DNA of 64,000 nucleotides from Moraxella sp. FZFQ2102 (GCF_024137865.1 NZ_CP099960.1:1612001-1676000); one strand, 5' to 3'. Counted from the stretch's first letter, positions 1 to 10,083 are shown. Made by a program: numbers and translations. Notes: generated by a model not told the origin, from the letters alone.

Positions 1-245
1 TTCGGGCAGGCGGCTTCTTCGCAGACGGTGTAGAGCTTTTGTTTGCGAAGCGTGGCTTTGATGCGATCAACTTCGGCAGGGCTTGAGAGCTTGACACGAA
101 TCCAGTCAGGTTTTTTTGGTGTTTCGACCGTTGGAATGACTTTGATAGGAATACGAGCAACTTTATCATAGCCACGCAATTTTTCGCCTTGGACGGCTTT
201 TTTTGGGGCAGGCTTGGCTTCTGGGGTAAAGGTTTGGACAGTCAT
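1..245 (-). CDS. lipA: Lipoyl synthase, N-terminal part (runs off the window)
   Basis: Only the first 81 or so codons are present. Read on the minus strand from the ATG at 245, the protein begins [16 protein letters not shown] and continues through KPDWIRVKL and [20 protein letters not shown]. The last stretch is the hallmark N-terminal region of LipA, with the first cysteines (CEEAAC) of the auxiliary [4Fe-4S] cluster. The radical-SAM CxxxCxxC motif would lie outside the window. LipA is known to insert sulfur at C6 and C8 of protein-bound octanoyl chains to make lipoate. An AGGA ribosome site sits six bases before the ATG, which supports this start. The gene is divergent from acnB; a lipoyl-dependent 2-oxoglutarate dehydrogenase and aconitase both serve the TCA cycle. 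Confidence 0.93.
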   Translation of the reverse strand, partial: MTVQTFTPEAKPAPKKAVQGEKLRGYDKVARIPIKVIPTVETPKKPDWIRVKLSSPAEVDRIKATLRKQKLYTVCEEAACP

Positions 246-749
246 GGCTTATCCTAATTATAGTGATAAAAGTAGCGTTATTATACGCCAAATTGACAAA
301 AATAGCACGCTTAGGGCGGCAATCAGGGTAAAATTTGTCATTGTTGTGGCTATGGGCGGGTAAACTTGGCAAGTGGTTGGCGAATTGATTGCGCTTTGGC
401 TTTGTTTTATACTGATTTTGAACAATGAGTAAAATTAAGATTGCTTAGCGTTAAACTTTTTGGGTATTAAATAATAGTGGCTATCAATGGCATGATGATC
501 ACAAGACTGTATGCCAGTTTGGCATAATTCATTGCTGTGCGTCGCTATATTTTGATAACTTTTCCCATCATTTACAAAATAAATGTTGATTATGGCAACA
601 GATTTTTTGAATTTATAATAATTTTGAGATATTATTAGAAGTGGAAACGCAACGCCAAAAAATTGGCTTGTGATGATAAAATCTCTAGGCACTTGGTGAT
701 TGACATCAAGCACCGAATGGGATGGTTTTGAAAACAAGAGGAAGTGATT
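246..749. other. Long AT-rich intergenic region between lipA and acnB
   Basis: About 500 bases separate the two divergent genes, and I see no convincing coding sequence; the open frames here lack ATG starts and family resemblance. A short perfect palindrome, TATGCCAGTTTGGCATA, lies at 510-526 and could be an operator. A TATAAT-like box at 614-619 is a possible -10 for acnB, but no good -35 pairs with it. One copy of the recurring 9-mer TTGGCAAGT is at 366-374. A small RNA cannot be excluded. Confidence 0.5.
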
Positions 750-3374
750 ATGTTAGAACAATACAGAGCACATGTCCAAGAGCGTGCCGCATTGGGCGTA
801 CCGCCACAACCATTGACCGATGCACAGACAGCGGATTTGGTGGCACTACTAAAAAACCCACCAGCTGGCGAAGAAGCATTTTTGGTGGATTTGCTAGAAA
901 ACCGTGTACCTGCAGGTGTTGACCAAGCTGCCTATGTCAAAGCGGCATTCTTGTCAGCTGTTGCCAAAGGTGAGGCAGCATCACCGCTAGTCTCAAAAGA
1001 GCGCGCTGTATATCTACTAGGCACAATGCTTGGCGGTTATAATGTTGCACCACTGATCGAGCTACTAGACAATGCTGAGCTTGGCGGTTTGGCTGCAGAA
1101 GCTTTGAAGAAAACTTTGCTGGTATTTGATGCATTCCATGATGTTGAAGAAAAAGCCAAAGCAGGCAATGCCAATGCTAAAGCAGTACTAGAATCATGGG
1201 CAGAGGCTGAGTGGTTCACTAGCCGTGCTGATGTACCAGAAGAAATCACCATCACTGTATTTAAAGTCACTGGCGAAACCAACACGGACGATTTGTCACC
1301 AGCACAAGACGCGTGGAGTCGTCCTGACATCCCGCTACACGCCAATGCTATGCTAAAAAATGAGCGTGACGGCATCAAGCCTGAGCAACCAGGCGTGGTT
1401 GGCCCACTAAGCCAAATCAAAGAATTGGTTGCCAAAGGCAATCCTGTTGCCTATGTGGGTGATGTCGTGGGTACAGGTTCAAGCCGTAAATCAGCGACTA
1501 ACTCAGTGCTATGGTTCTTCGGTGATGACATCCCACACATTCCAAACAAGCGTGATGGCGGTGTGTGTCTAGGTGGCAAAATTGCACCAATTTTCTTCAA
1601 CACGATGGAAGATGCGGGCGCATTGCCAATCGAAATCGATGTGTCTGATATGAACATGGGCGACACAGTTACCCTAAAAATCGACCATGCGACAGCGACT
1701 GTGACTGCAGTCAAAGATGGCGCACAAATCGCTGAAACCAAGCTAAAAACCCCAGTACTGCTAGACGAAGTGCGTGCAGGTGGCCGTATCAACCTAATCA
1801 TCGGTCGTGGCTTGACTGCCAAAGCTCGTGAAGCGCTAGGTCTAGCACCATCAACGCTATTCCGTGCACCAGAACAGCCTGCTGACACTGGCAAGGGCTT
1901 CACCCTAGCTCAGAAGATGGTTGGTCGTGCTTGTGGTCTGCCAGAAGGTCAAGGCGTACGCCCAGGCACTTACTGCGAGCCTAAGATGACTACCGTTGGT
2001 TCTCAAGATACCACAGGTCCAATGACTCGTGACGAGCTAAAAGATTTGGCTTGCCTAGGCTTCTCATCAGACCTGGTGATGCAGTCATTCTGTCATACTG
2101 CCGCTTATCCTAAGCCTATCGATGTCATCACGCATCACACACTACCTGATTTCATCATGAACCGTGGCGGTGTATCACTACGCCCAGGTGACGGTGTTAT
2201 CCACTCATGGTTAAACCGTATGCTACTACCTGATACCGTGGGTACTGGTGGCGACTCACACACTCGCTTCCCAATCGGTATCTCATTCCCAGCAGGTTCT
2301 GGTCTTGTTGCGTTCGCTGCAGCGACTGGCGTGATGCCACTGGATATGCCTGAGTCTGTACTTGTGAAGTTCAAGGGCAAAATGCAACCTGGTATCACCC
2401 TGCGTGACCTAGTCCATGCAATCCCTTACTATGCAATCAAAGAAGGCGATTTGACCGTTGAGAAAAAAGGTAAGAAAAACATCTTCTCAGGTCGTATCCT
2501 AGAGATTGACTTGACCGAGATGGAAAATGACTTGACCGTTGAGCAAGCATTTGAGCTATCAGACGCATCAGCAGAGCGTTCAGCAGCAGGCTGCGCGATC
2601 ACTGTTTCTGAAGAGAAAGTGGCAGAGTACCTACGCTCGAACATCGTCATGCTAAAATGGATGATCGCAGAAGGCTATGGCGACGCTCGTACACTGTCTC
2701 GCCGTGCAGAAAATATGCAAAAATGGCTGGACAACCCAAGCCTAATGAAAGCAGACCCGGATGCAGAATACGCCAAAGTGTATGAAATCGATCTGTCTGA
2801 AATCAAAGAGCCAATCCTATGCTGCCCGAACGATCCAGACGATGCTAAGCTACTATCAGAAGTCGCTGGCGACAAGATCGATGAAGTATTCATCGGCTCG
2901 TGCATGACCAACATCGGTCACTTCCGTGCTGCAGGTAAGCTACTATCAGAAGTCCCTGCAGGCAGCCTATCTACTCGTATGTGGATTGCGCCACCAACCA
3001 AGATGGATGAGCGTCAATTGATGGATGAAGGTTACTATAACACCTACGCACAAGCAGGTGCTCGTACCGAGATGCCAGGCTGCTCACTATGTATGGGTAA
3101 CCAAGCGCGTATCGCTCCAAACTCAACGGCTGTTTCGACTTCTACTCGTAACTTCCCGAACCGTCTAGGTCAAGGCGCAAATGTTTATCTAGCATCAGCT
3201 GAATTGGCATCTGTGGCTGCGGTACTTGGCAAGCTACCAACTGTTGAAGAATATCAGCAGTACGCAGGCAAGCTTGACAATATGCAAGCAGAAGTTTATA
3301 ACTACCTAAACTTCGACCAAATGGCAGATTACACTGGCAAAGCAGACAAAATCAATGTCGCTCAGCTAAGCTAA
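750..3374 (+). CDS. acnB: Aconitate hydratase B (bifunctional aconitase / 2-methylisocitrate dehydratase)
   Basis: An 874-residue protein, close to the usual AcnB length (865 in E. coli), and it has the AcnB order: N-terminal HEAT-like domain, swivel domain early in the protein, then the catalytic domains. The three [4Fe-4S] cysteines are visible near residues 718, 778 and 781 in GSCMTNIGH and PGCSLCMGN. It interconverts citrate and isocitrate; family members can also act on 2-methylaconitate. A GTG at 744 is in frame, but GAGGAAG at 738-744 is ideally placed for the ATG at 750, so I chose that. Leucine is written largely as CTA here, unlike most neighbours but like efp and tsf, consistent with high expression. 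A terminator follows. Confidence 0.97.
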   Translation: MLEQYRAHVQERAALGVPPQPLTDAQTADLVALLKNPPAGEEAFLVDLLENRVPAGVDQAAYVKAAFLSAVAKGEAASPLVSKERAVYLLGTMLGGYNVAPLIELLDNAELGGLAAEALKKTLLVFDAFHDVEEKAKAGNANAKAVLESWAEAEWFTSRADVPEEITITVFKVTGETNTDDLSPAQDAWSRPDIPLHANAMLKNERDGIKPEQPGVVGPLSQIKELVAKGNPVAYVGDVVGTGSSRKSATNSVLWFFGDDIPHIPNKRDGGVCLGGKIAPIFFNTMEDAGALPIEIDVSDMNMGDTVTLKIDHATATVTAVKDGAQIAETKLKTPVLLDEVRAGGRINLIIGRGLTAKAREALGLAPSTLFRAPEQPADTGKGFTLAQKMVGRACGLPEGQGVRPGTYCEPKMTTVGSQDTTGPMTRDELKDLACLGFSSDLVMQSFCHTAAYPKPIDVITHHTLPDFIMNRGGVSLRPGDGVIHSWLNRMLLPDTVGTGGDSHTRFPIGISFPAGSGLVAFAAATGVMPLDMPESVLVKFKGKMQPGITLRDLVHAIPYYAIKEGDLTVEKKGKKNIFSGRILEIDLTEMENDLTVEQAFELSDASAERSAAGCAITVSEEKVAEYLRSNIVMLKWMIAEGYGDARTLSRRAENMQKWLDNPSLMKADPDAEYAKVYEIDLSEIKEPILCCPNDPDDAKLLSEVAGDKIDEVFIGSCMTNIGHFRAAGKLLSEVPAGSLSTRMWIAPPTKMDERQLMDEGYYNTYAQAGARTEMPGCSLCMGNQARIAPNSTAVSTSTRNFPNRLGQGANVYLASAELASVAAVLGKLPTVEEYQQYAGKLDNMQAEVYNYLNFDQMADYTGKADKINVAQLS

Positions 3375-3392
3375 TCGACCTATTGGTCAAAC

Positions 3393-3426
3393 AAACACCG
3401 CTATCGCTATGATGGCGGTGTTTTTG
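3393..3426 (+). terminator. Intrinsic terminator of acnB
   Basis: Inverted arms AAACACCGC and GGCGGTGTTT flank a short loop and are followed by a T-run. It sits 19 bases after the acnB stop. Confidence 0.8.
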
Positions 3427-3487
3427 ATTTTATGGGATGATGATTGGTGTTTTGGCTAATGGCAGATTGGATGAATAAATTAGCCGT

Positions 3488-3979
3488 TCAAATCATCGCC
3501 CACCATAGCCGTACTTTGAGTGACCATAATGGCGCAATGCCTGTAAATCGCTGAACGACTTGCCCGTCTTTGATGATGACAAATGATGGCGTCACTTGTC
3601 CTTGCCAAGCATCAAAAATCCGCCCATCCATATCATGCACCACTGCAAAATCATAGCCGTGATTTTTCATAAACTGATGCACTTCATCGGCTGTACCTGA
3701 TTGGATGGCGATGGTCTGCACGGGGTGGGTTTGGCTGATGGCTTGGACATTGCCACTGGTGATACTGCACACACCGCACCATGTCGCCCAAAAATAGACA
3801 AGCACAGGCGTCTGATGGCTTTGCTGTAGCACGGCAGGCGAGATGCCAAGTGTCGTGGATGTCTCAAGCGTACTCACTTGGGATAGTGGCACGGATGTTG
3901 GTGCACGCCAATAATTCACCACTGTATAGATGATGGTAAAGATAAGTGCATAGCTAGCTAAGGTTTTAATCCATTTCAT
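3488..3979 (-). CDS. Membrane-anchored thioredoxin-fold protein (ScsD/TlpA-like disulfide oxidoreductase)
   Basis: A 163-residue protein with one N-terminal hydrophobic segment (about residues 6-22, an uncleaved anchor or signal) followed by a thioredoxin fold. The redox motif is WCGVC (Cys68 and Cys71), and VTPSFVIIKDG supplies the cis-proline loop. This architecture matches the periplasmic TlpA/DsbE/ScsD group that exchanges disulfides with partner proteins outside the cytoplasm; the actual partner cannot be read from sequence. It is 64 bases downstream of the D-2-hydroxyglutarate dehydrogenase gene and in the same direction, so it may be co-transcribed, but nothing links it to that pathway. 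The minus-strand end converges on acnB. Confidence 0.8.
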   Translation of the reverse strand: MKWIKTLASYALIFTIIYTVVNYWRAPTSVPLSQVSTLETSTTLGISPAVLQQSHQTPVLVYFWATWCGVCSITSGNVQAISQTHPVQTIAIQSGTADEVHQFMKNHGYDFAVVHDMDGRIFDAWQGQVTPSFVIIKDGQVVQRFTGIAPLWSLKVRLWWAMI

Positions 3980-4043
3980 GATAAATCTGATGGCTCAATA
4001 AAACAAAAGCCCTGACGAGCAGAGCTTTTGGGGGTATACAAGA

Positions 4044-5435
4044 TTAATCAAAAATCTTGCCCGGATTGATGATGTTGTTCGGGTCAAAGATGGCTTTGAC
4101 CGCTTTCATATAAGCAATCTCGGCAGGCGTGCGAGTGTAGGTGAGATATGGTTTTTTGGTCATGCCGACACCGTGCTCTGCTGAGATTGAGCCTTTGTAT
4201 TTTTTGACCGTGTCAAAGACATATTGGTTCACGGTTTGGCATTTTTCAAAGAATTCATCTTTGGTCAGATTGGCAGGCTTTAAGATATTTAGGTGCAAGT
4301 TGCCATCGCCGATATGTCCGAACCAACAGATTTCAAAGTCAGGGTAGTTGTCCTTGACAATCGTCTCAATATCACTGATAAAATCACCCAAGTGGCTAAT
4401 CAGCACCGATACATCATTCTTGTATGGAGTGAATACTGAGATGGTCTCCGAGATAGACTCACGCAGTTTCCATAGCTCGTGCAGCTGACCGACGCTTTGG
4501 CTCATCACGCCATCGACAATCAAACCTTCTTCGGCACAAGTTTCAAAGACACTCATTGCAAGCTCAAGCACTTCATCGTTCAATGCTTCAAATTCAAGCA
4601 AGACATAAAACGACGTTTCGCTCTCAAACGGCGCTTTGGTATGACCTGCTTCGATGACTTTGGTCACGGCAATGTGGTCAAAAAATTCAAAGGCGGTTAA
4701 GTTTAATGCCTTGCCAAATTTATCAAGCAGTCCTGTAATGCTGTTAAAATCAGGCACGCCAAGCACCATCGCAGTCAGATTGACTGGTTGTTTTTCAAGT
4801 TTAATCAATGCCTTGGTGACAAAGCCAAGCGTACCTTCAGCACCGATAAATAGATGGCGAAAATCATAGCCGGTGGCATTTTTTAGCATACCGCCGTTTA
4901 GCTCAAGAATATCGCCTTTGCCGGTGACGACAGTTAAGCCAAGAATTTGGTTGCGAGTCATGCCATAGCGGATGACCTTGATGCCGCCAGCATTGGTGCC
5001 GATGTTGCCACCGATTTGGCTTGAGCCACTCGATGCAAAATCCACGGCATAATATAGGTCTTTTGATTCGGCGAACTCTTGTAGAGCTTTGGTGACGACA
5101 CCTGCTTCGACTTCGACCATGCGGTCAGCTTCATAAAATGTACCGATTTGGTTCATCTTATCAAAGCTCACCACCACTTCACCATGTGCTGCCACCGCAC
5201 CTGCTGACAGACCGGTGCGACCACCACTTGGCACCAGTGCTGTGCCGTGTTCATTGGCTAGGCGGACGATGGTGGCGACTTCTTCGGTGGTCTTTGGAAA
5301 TAGCACAGCGGTGCAATCGACCGAAAAATGCACGGTCCAATCACGACCCCAATGGGCAGTGCTGTCGGTATCTGTTTTGATGGTAAGCGATGGCAATTCG
5401 CTGCTTAGGGCGGTCAAAAAAGCTTGTGTGCTCAT
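4044..5435 (-). CDS. D-2-hydroxyglutarate dehydrogenase, FAD-dependent
   Basis: 463 residues, FAD_binding_4 domain (VAO/PCMH type) followed by the FAD-oxidase C-terminal domain. Visible hallmarks are PSGGRTGLS and GSSQIGGNIGTNAGG (FAD binding), and WFGHIGDGNLHLN with SAEHGVGMTKK, whose histidines bind the active-site metal in this family. From memory it is very close along its whole length to the characterised Pseudomonas D-2-hydroxyglutarate dehydrogenase, closer than to lactate or glycolate oxidases. It oxidises D-2-hydroxyglutarate to 2-oxoglutarate and passes electrons to an acceptor such as ETF or quinone. Its position after amaC, hglS and amaB makes it the last step of that route, removing the product of HglS. 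A 179-base gap with a hairpin (5546-5568) separates it from amaB, so it may have its own promoter. Confidence 0.88.
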   Translation of the reverse strand: MSTQAFLTALSSELPSLTIKTDTDSTAHWGRDWTVHFSVDCTAVLFPKTTEEVATIVRLANEHGTALVPSGGRTGLSAGAVAAHGEVVVSFDKMNQIGTFYEADRMVEVEAGVVTKALQEFAESKDLYYAVDFASSGSSQIGGNIGTNAGGIKVIRYGMTRNQILGLTVVTGKGDILELNGGMLKNATGYDFRHLFIGAEGTLGFVTKALIKLEKQPVNLTAMVLGVPDFNSITGLLDKFGKALNLTAFEFFDHIAVTKVIEAGHTKAPFESETSFYVLLEFEALNDEVLELAMSVFETCAEEGLIVDGVMSQSVGQLHELWKLRESISETISVFTPYKNDVSVLISHLGDFISDIETIVKDNYPDFEICWFGHIGDGNLHLNILKPANLTKDEFFEKCQTVNQYVFDTVKKYKGSISAEHGVGMTKKPYLTYTRTPAEIAYMKAVKAIFDPNNIINPGKIFD

Positions 5436-5545
5436 GGGGCTTCCTATGTGACGGCTAGATGATTTGTGAAATTTGTTAATTATACCTTATCTATGGCAAA
5501 TGGGGTAGCTTATCCCATCAAAATAATCTTAAATTCATCAAAGAA

Positions 5546-5568
5546 ATGAGCACCGATTTGATGCTCAT
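5546..5568 (-). terminator. Hairpin between amaB and the D-2-hydroxyglutarate dehydrogenase gene
   Basis: Perfect 7-base arms ATGAGCA/TGCTCAT around a 9-base loop, followed on the minus strand by TTCTTTG. The T-run is poor, so it may only attenuate transcription. Confidence 0.4.
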
Positions 5569-5614
5569 TGTTAATATTCATGCCGAATGATTGGCTACTA
5601 AAATTTATAAACAA

Positions 5615-7132
5615 TCAATCAAACACAATACCCTGTGCCAACGGTAGCTCTGATGAATAGTTCACCGTGTTGGTTTGCCGACGCATATAGTTTTTCCAAG
5701 CGTCTGAGCCTGATTCACGACCACCGCCAGTTTCTTTTTCGCCACCAAAAGCACCACCGATTTCAGCACCGCTGGTGCCGATATTGACATTGGCGATACC
5801 GCAATCACTGCCGCTAGCACTCAAAAAATACTCCGCTTCTTTGACACTATCACTAAAGATACATGATGATAAGCCTTGTGGTGCATCGTTTTGAAGGGCA
5901 ATGACTTCATCAAAATCGCTATATCCCATCACATACAAAATCGGTGCAAAGGTTTCGGTCTTGACCGCATCAGTTTGGCTTGGCATCTCAATGATGGCAG
6001 GCTTGACATAATAGGCATCAGGGTGAGTGTCCGCAAGCACTCGCTCGCCACCTGTCAGCACGCCACCTTCGGCAACGGCACGGCTGATGGCGTTTTGCAT
6101 GGCATCAAAGCTGTCTTTGTCAATGAGCGGCCCAACGAGATTACCCTGCATTGGATTGCCGATACTCACGCTGGCATAAGATTTTTTGACACGCTCAAGC
6201 ACCACATCTTTGATACTATTATGAACAAACAGACGGCGTAGCGTGGTGCAACGCTGACCCGCCGTACCCACTGCCGAGAACAAAATCGCACGCACCGCCA
6301 GCTCCAAATCCGCACTTGGGGTAACAATCATGGCATTATTGCCACCAAGCTCAAGCAAGCACTTGCCAAAACGTTCGGCAACTTTTGGCGCAACCAAGCG
6401 ACCCATGCGTGTGCTACCTGTGGCACTCACCAAGGCGACATCATGGCTCTCCACCAATGCATTGCCCACATCGGTTTTGCCAAGTAGTAGTGCTGATAGG
6501 CCTTGTGGCGTAGCGATGCCTGTGCTTTGGGTGAATTTGGCGGCTGCTTTTTCAAACAATGCTTGGCAAGCAATGGCGGTTAGCGGTGTTTTTTCGGACG
6601 GTTTCCAGACCACTGAGTTACCACACACCCACGCAAGGGCGGCATTCCACGACCAGACCGCCACAGGGAAATTGAACGCAGAAATCACACCCACCACCCC
6701 AAGCGGATGCCATGTCTCACGCATATGATGGCTTGGGCGTTCGGATGCGATGGTCAAGCCATACAGCTGACGAGACAAGCCAACCGCAAAATCACAAATA
6801 TCAATCATCTCTTGGACTTCGCCCAAGCCTTCGGCGGTGATTTTACCTGCTTCAATCGACACCAAGGCCCCCAAATCATCCTTATGCTCACGGAGTACTT
6901 CGCCTAAAATACGCACCAACTCGCCACGCTTGGGCGCGGGTATGGTTCGCCATGCGATAAAGGCAGCTTTGGACTGTGCGATAGCCGTGTGGGCATCATC
7001 GGTAGAATGCAGGGCGACTTTGGCAATTTCACTGCCATCAATCGGGCTGTGGACGGCATAATCACCGTTTAGATGGGTATCCAAGACGCCCATTTTGGCA
7101 AGTAGGGCTTGGGTTTGATTAGCTAAAGACAT
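5615..7132 (-). CDS. amaB: Aldehyde dehydrogenase of the ALDH7/AmaB family (piperideine-6-carboxylate / 2-aminoadipate semialdehyde dehydrogenase)
   Basis: 505 residues with a complete NAD-dependent ALDH fold. The catalytic glutamate is in ELGGNNAMIV (about Glu261) and the nucleophile in GTAGQRCTT (about Cys295). The NN after ELGG, the GTAGQRCTTLRRL block and the N-terminal layout are typical of ALDH7 (antiquitin), the group that oxidises 2-aminoadipate 6-semialdehyde (in equilibrium with piperideine-6-carboxylate) to 2-aminoadipate. In Pseudomonas this enzyme is AmaB of lysine breakdown. A GGAG site lies just before the ATG. It stands between hglS and the D-2-hydroxyglutarate dehydrogenase gene, which strongly supports the lysine role over betaine or other aldehydes. 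On the minus strand a TTGCAC box with 17-base spacing to TAAGTT upstream is a weak promoter candidate. Confidence 0.88.
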   Translation of the reverse strand: MSLANQTQALLAKMGVLDTHLNGDYAVHSPIDGSEIAKVALHSTDDAHTAIAQSKAAFIAWRTIPAPKRGELVRILGEVLREHKDDLGALVSIEAGKITAEGLGEVQEMIDICDFAVGLSRQLYGLTIASERPSHHMRETWHPLGVVGVISAFNFPVAVWSWNAALAWVCGNSVVWKPSEKTPLTAIACQALFEKAAAKFTQSTGIATPQGLSALLLGKTDVGNALVESHDVALVSATGSTRMGRLVAPKVAERFGKCLLELGGNNAMIVTPSADLELAVRAILFSAVGTAGQRCTTLRRLFVHNSIKDVVLERVKKSYASVSIGNPMQGNLVGPLIDKDSFDAMQNAISRAVAEGGVLTGGERVLADTHPDAYYVKPAIIEMPSQTDAVKTETFAPILYVMGYSDFDEVIALQNDAPQGLSSCIFSDSVKEAEYFLSASGSDCGIANVNIGTSGAEIGGAFGGEKETGGGRESGSDAWKNYMRRQTNTVNYSSELPLAQGIVFD

Positions 7133-7262
7133 AAAAAACTCCTTGTAAGTTACGGTTCGCTTGATACGAATAACTTATCGTGTTTTGCATAAAAGTGCAA
7201 CCGTGGATAATTCATACACTCATTCCTAGGTGGAATGGTAAAAGGGCATGAACTAAAAGCGT

Positions 7263-8624
7263 TTACAATCTCTGCAAACACTCTGCCAATGATTGATCCA
7301 TCATCGCTTGATACAGCTGACATTCATCATAGACAGCTGCACCCAAATCACGCTCAAAGGCAGCTTGGTTGGATGCACCATCATAGCCTGATTTGGCATC
7401 ATCGCCAAGATTGGACTGAAAAATCCCTGCTGCCGACACAGGCAAAAAGTCTTCATAGACAATCGGCTCAAGTCGCAATACGCCATTATTCAGTAGCGTT
7501 TGTACCGATTTATCGCCCACATCTTTGCTGGCAAAATCATCGCTTAGCTGATAATAAAAATACGCCAAACCCTCATCATACAGCGTCTGATAGTCGTCGG
7601 GAAATGCAGTGAAACTCTCTGATAGTGCCTTGTAATACGCATCAGGGTCTTTTTCAGGTGTCGTAGCAAGATTGGCTCGTGCCTTGGCAAGTAGTTCGTC
7701 GTACAGCGCGCGACCCTTCGGTGTCAAGGCAATGCCACGCTGTTCAATCTCGCCAAATCGTGCGGTATGACTGCCAGCTTCTTCACCGTCACCTGTAAAG
7801 GTAATCGCTTCATTGAGCGCCTTAAAGCTTGTTTGGCGTAGCAAAATCGGGCAGGCGCGGCGCGGTGGCCCTTCGATGATTTCTTTGGCAGTGATACCAC
7901 GGCGACCCATCTCGTCTTGCACTTCGTCAATATCTAGTGTGCGTGGCGTTAGGTGGTTGATATGCGGACCATAAAAACCCACCACATCCGCAATCAGGCG
8001 ATGTTGTGATAATAGCTGTTCATAAAACGCCTTTGAAATGGGCGATGTTTTGTGCCATTGAAAGGTTTTGATGGCTTCACTCACAAATTTTTCAGCATCA
8101 TCGGCGTTCAGTCCGCCGTCTTGTTCGCATTGATCAATCAAAGCCAACACGCCATCGCTAAAAATTTGGCGGTTTTGCAAGGTTTGTAGGGCAGTAGCAC
8201 GCAAGGCGTCATCATCAATGAGCTCTGGGCGTAGTAGCGAGCAAAACACCCGAAACGGACTCATCTGTAGCTCGCTACCATCAATGGCACGAAACGCCGT
8301 TGAATGTACAGGCACACCCGCAGGGGCAAGGTCATAATAGCCGACAGGATACATCCCCATCACTGCAAATAGACGACGCATGGTAGCAAGCTCGCTCGGT
8401 AGCCCCAAGCGAATCGCCCCATGTCGCTCCAAATCAATGCGAGACAGCTCGCCTGTATTGCTAAGGTGTTGTTTTAATTCACTATCTTTGGTAAGTGTGT
8501 CGGCATTGATGTCAGCAACCAAGTCCATTAGGTCTTTGTACAATGGCACTTCGGTTTGGTACATTTTTGACATTGCCAGTGAAAAGGCGTGGCGAATATC
8601 GGCTTTTGGGATAAATTGACTCAT
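7263..8624 (-). CDS. hglS: 2-oxoadipate dioxygenase/decarboxylase (HglS, YdcJ/DUF1338 family)
   Basis: 453 residues of the DUF1338 family. Features seen include VPVHSTAFRAIDG with a conserved His and Arg, YGPHINHLTPRTLDI with His, RRACPILLRQTSFKAL, and RFGEIEQRGIALTPKGR with Glu; these are the conserved blocks around the Fe(II) site. The family was characterised as the enzyme that converts 2-oxoadipate to D-2-hydroxyglutarate with O2 and loss of CO2, in bacterial lysine catabolism. It is 57 bases downstream of the AmaC-like aminotransferase gene and 130 bases upstream of amaB, so substrate-making and product-using enzymes surround it. E. coli YdcJ is a relative once listed as uncharacterised. 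Function is therefore well supported by both family and context. Confidence 0.88.
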   Translation of the reverse strand: MSQFIPKADIRHAFSLAMSKMYQTEVPLYKDLMDLVADINADTLTKDSELKQHLSNTGELSRIDLERHGAIRLGLPSELATMRRLFAVMGMYPVGYYDLAPAGVPVHSTAFRAIDGSELQMSPFRVFCSLLRPELIDDDALRATALQTLQNRQIFSDGVLALIDQCEQDGGLNADDAEKFVSEAIKTFQWHKTSPISKAFYEQLLSQHRLIADVVGFYGPHINHLTPRTLDIDEVQDEMGRRGITAKEIIEGPPRRACPILLRQTSFKALNEAITFTGDGEEAGSHTARFGEIEQRGIALTPKGRALYDELLAKARANLATTPEKDPDAYYKALSESFTAFPDDYQTLYDEGLAYFYYQLSDDFASKDVGDKSVQTLLNNGVLRLEPIVYEDFLPVSAAGIFQSNLGDDAKSGYDGASNQAAFERDLGAAVYDECQLYQAMMDQSLAECLQRL

Positions 8625-8681
8625 AAAAAAACTCCATTGATTGATTGGCTATTTTACAATCACAATGACAACTGGTGATAA

Positions 8682-9950
8682 TTACTGAACAAACTCATCA
8701 GGAATACTTGCCAAGACTTCTTTTAAAATTGCCAAGCCTTCTTGCAGGGTATCCATCTTGATGGTCAAAGGTGGCAATAGACGGATAATGTGGCGATATT
8801 TACCACTTGGCATCAACAGCAAGCCTTTGTCTCTTGCGGTGGTGAGCACATAGTCCATGACCTTAGGATGAGTGCCGTATTTGGGATGCTTTAGGATGAT
8901 GCCACGCATCGCACCAATGCCTGTCAAGCCTGCCAGCCAGTCGCTGATACCGTCTTGTTGCCAAGTGCTGATGGTCATCTCAAGCGTATCGGCATAGCAC
9001 TTGGCATTTTGCCATAGCGTATCATCCGCCATAATCTCAAGCACCGCCATCGCCGCAGCGCACGCCACAGGGTTGCCCGAATAAGTCCCACCAAGACTGC
9101 CTTTAATCAGCCCTTGCATGAATTTATCCCGTCCAACGACCGCCCCAAGTGGCATACCGCCCGCCATACTTTTGGCAAGTAAGAGTATGTCAGGCTCAAT
9201 GCCTAAATGACTAAAGGCAAACGGCGTGCCTGTACGCCCAAAGCCTGCTTGAATTTCATCAAAAATCAGCACAATGCCATGCGTATCACAAAACGCGCGC
9301 AGATACTGGGCAAACTTATGATCCATCACCGCAAAACCACCTTCGCCTTGCACAGGCTCGACGATTATTGCACCGATGTTTGCGATGTCCACTTCAACAC
9401 TAATCAGCCGTTCAAGCGCTTCAATCGCCGTCTGACTGCTTACGCCTGTATCAGGACTGGCAAAGGGAATATGATAGATACCACTGGCAAGTAGCCCTAA
9501 GCCTGATTTATAGGGTGCAACTTTGCCATTGAGATTCACCGTGGCAAGTGTACGACCATGAAACGCCCCATCAAAGGCAATGACGCCTGCTTTGCCTGTG
9601 GTTTGGCGGACGATTTTTAGGGCATTTTCGACCGCTTCGGCACCGCTATTGGTGAGCATGACGGATAAATCATCATCAATTGGAATGATGTCGGTCAGTC
9701 GTTGAATGTAGTCTGTATAAAGGGTGTGATAAGTGGCATTGTAAGCGGCATGGGTAAGCTTGCTCGCCTGTGTGCTGATGGCATCAACGATGGCAGGGTG
9801 GCAGTGCCCAAAATTCAGCACGCCAATCCCACCAAAAAAATCAATATATGCCTTGCCGTCCGTGTCCCATACACGGGCATTGTTGCCATGACTTAGGGTG
9901 ATGGGGTGGACAATGCCCATACCATCGGGCAGATGTGCTGGTGTTGCCAT
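8682..9950 (-). CDS. amaC: Class III aminotransferase, AmaC-like (2-aminoadipate aminotransferase)
   Basis: 422 residues, fold type I PLP enzyme of class III. MLTNSGAEAVENA and DGAFHGRT bind the cofactor, DEIQAGFGRTG carries the aspartate (Asp231), and the Schiff-base lysine is in LLLAKSMAGG (Lys260). The class includes GabT, acetylornithine and lysine 6-aminotransferases, and automated annotation would probably say 4-aminobutyrate aminotransferase. From memory, however, it is especially like Pseudomonas putida AmaC, which makes 2-oxoadipate from 2-aminoadipate, and the next gene encodes HglS that consumes 2-oxoadipate. I therefore favour that role; a lysine 6-aminotransferase activity is a less likely alternative. 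It is the first gene of the minus-strand cluster, 133 bases downstream of a LysR gene, with two inverted repeats between them. Confidence 0.75.
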   Translation of the reverse strand: MATPAHLPDGMGIVHPITLSHGNNARVWDTDGKAYIDFFGGIGVLNFGHCHPAIVDAISTQASKLTHAAYNATYHTLYTDYIQRLTDIIPIDDDLSVMLTNSGAEAVENALKIVRQTTGKAGVIAFDGAFHGRTLATVNLNGKVAPYKSGLGLLASGIYHIPFASPDTGVSSQTAIEALERLISVEVDIANIGAIIVEPVQGEGGFAVMDHKFAQYLRAFCDTHGIVLIFDEIQAGFGRTGTPFAFSHLGIEPDILLLAKSMAGGMPLGAVVGRDKFMQGLIKGSLGGTYSGNPVACAAAMAVLEIMADDTLWQNAKCYADTLEMTISTWQQDGISDWLAGLTGIGAMRGIILKHPKYGTHPKVMDYVLTTARDKGLLLMPSGKYRHIIRLLPPLTIKMDTLQEGLAILKEVLASIPDEFVQ

Positions 9951-10016
9951 GATATTTCCTTATACAAATACACAAAAAATTCAATCATGATGAGTGTAAT
10001 AAGGGTATTTTGGCAA

Positions 10017-10037
10017 GTTTGATTCAGTGCATCAAAC
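10017..10037 (-). promoter_or_regulatory. Candidate LysR operator upstream of amaC
   Basis: A perfect 7-base inverted repeat, GTTTGAT-N7-ATCAAAC, containing the T-N11-A pattern expected of LysR-type sites. It lies about 70 bases before the amaC start. Regulation by the adjacent LysR protein is an inference. Confidence 0.45.
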
Positions 10038-10063
10038 GAATATTTGGCGGTGGGGTATTCTAT

Positions 10064-10080
10064 TTTGTCATGACGACAAA
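10064..10080. promoter_or_regulatory. Second inverted repeat between lysR-type gene and amaC
   Basis: TTTGTC-N5-GACAAA, immediately after the stop of the LysR gene. It could be a second LysR half-site pair or a poor terminator; there is no T-run. Confidence 0.3.
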
Positions 10081-10083
10081 CAC

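Noticed and set aside
435..737. A 100-codon open frame on the minus strand upstream of acnB
   Set aside because: It starts only at a TTG, has no ribosome site or recognisable family, and covers the region that should hold the acnB promoter.
1037..1441. Long antisense frames inside acnB, and similar ones in mutY, lpxC, thrS and priA
   Set aside because: They mirror the codon structure of the real genes, lack ribosome sites and have serine-, proline- or arginine-rich shadow composition.
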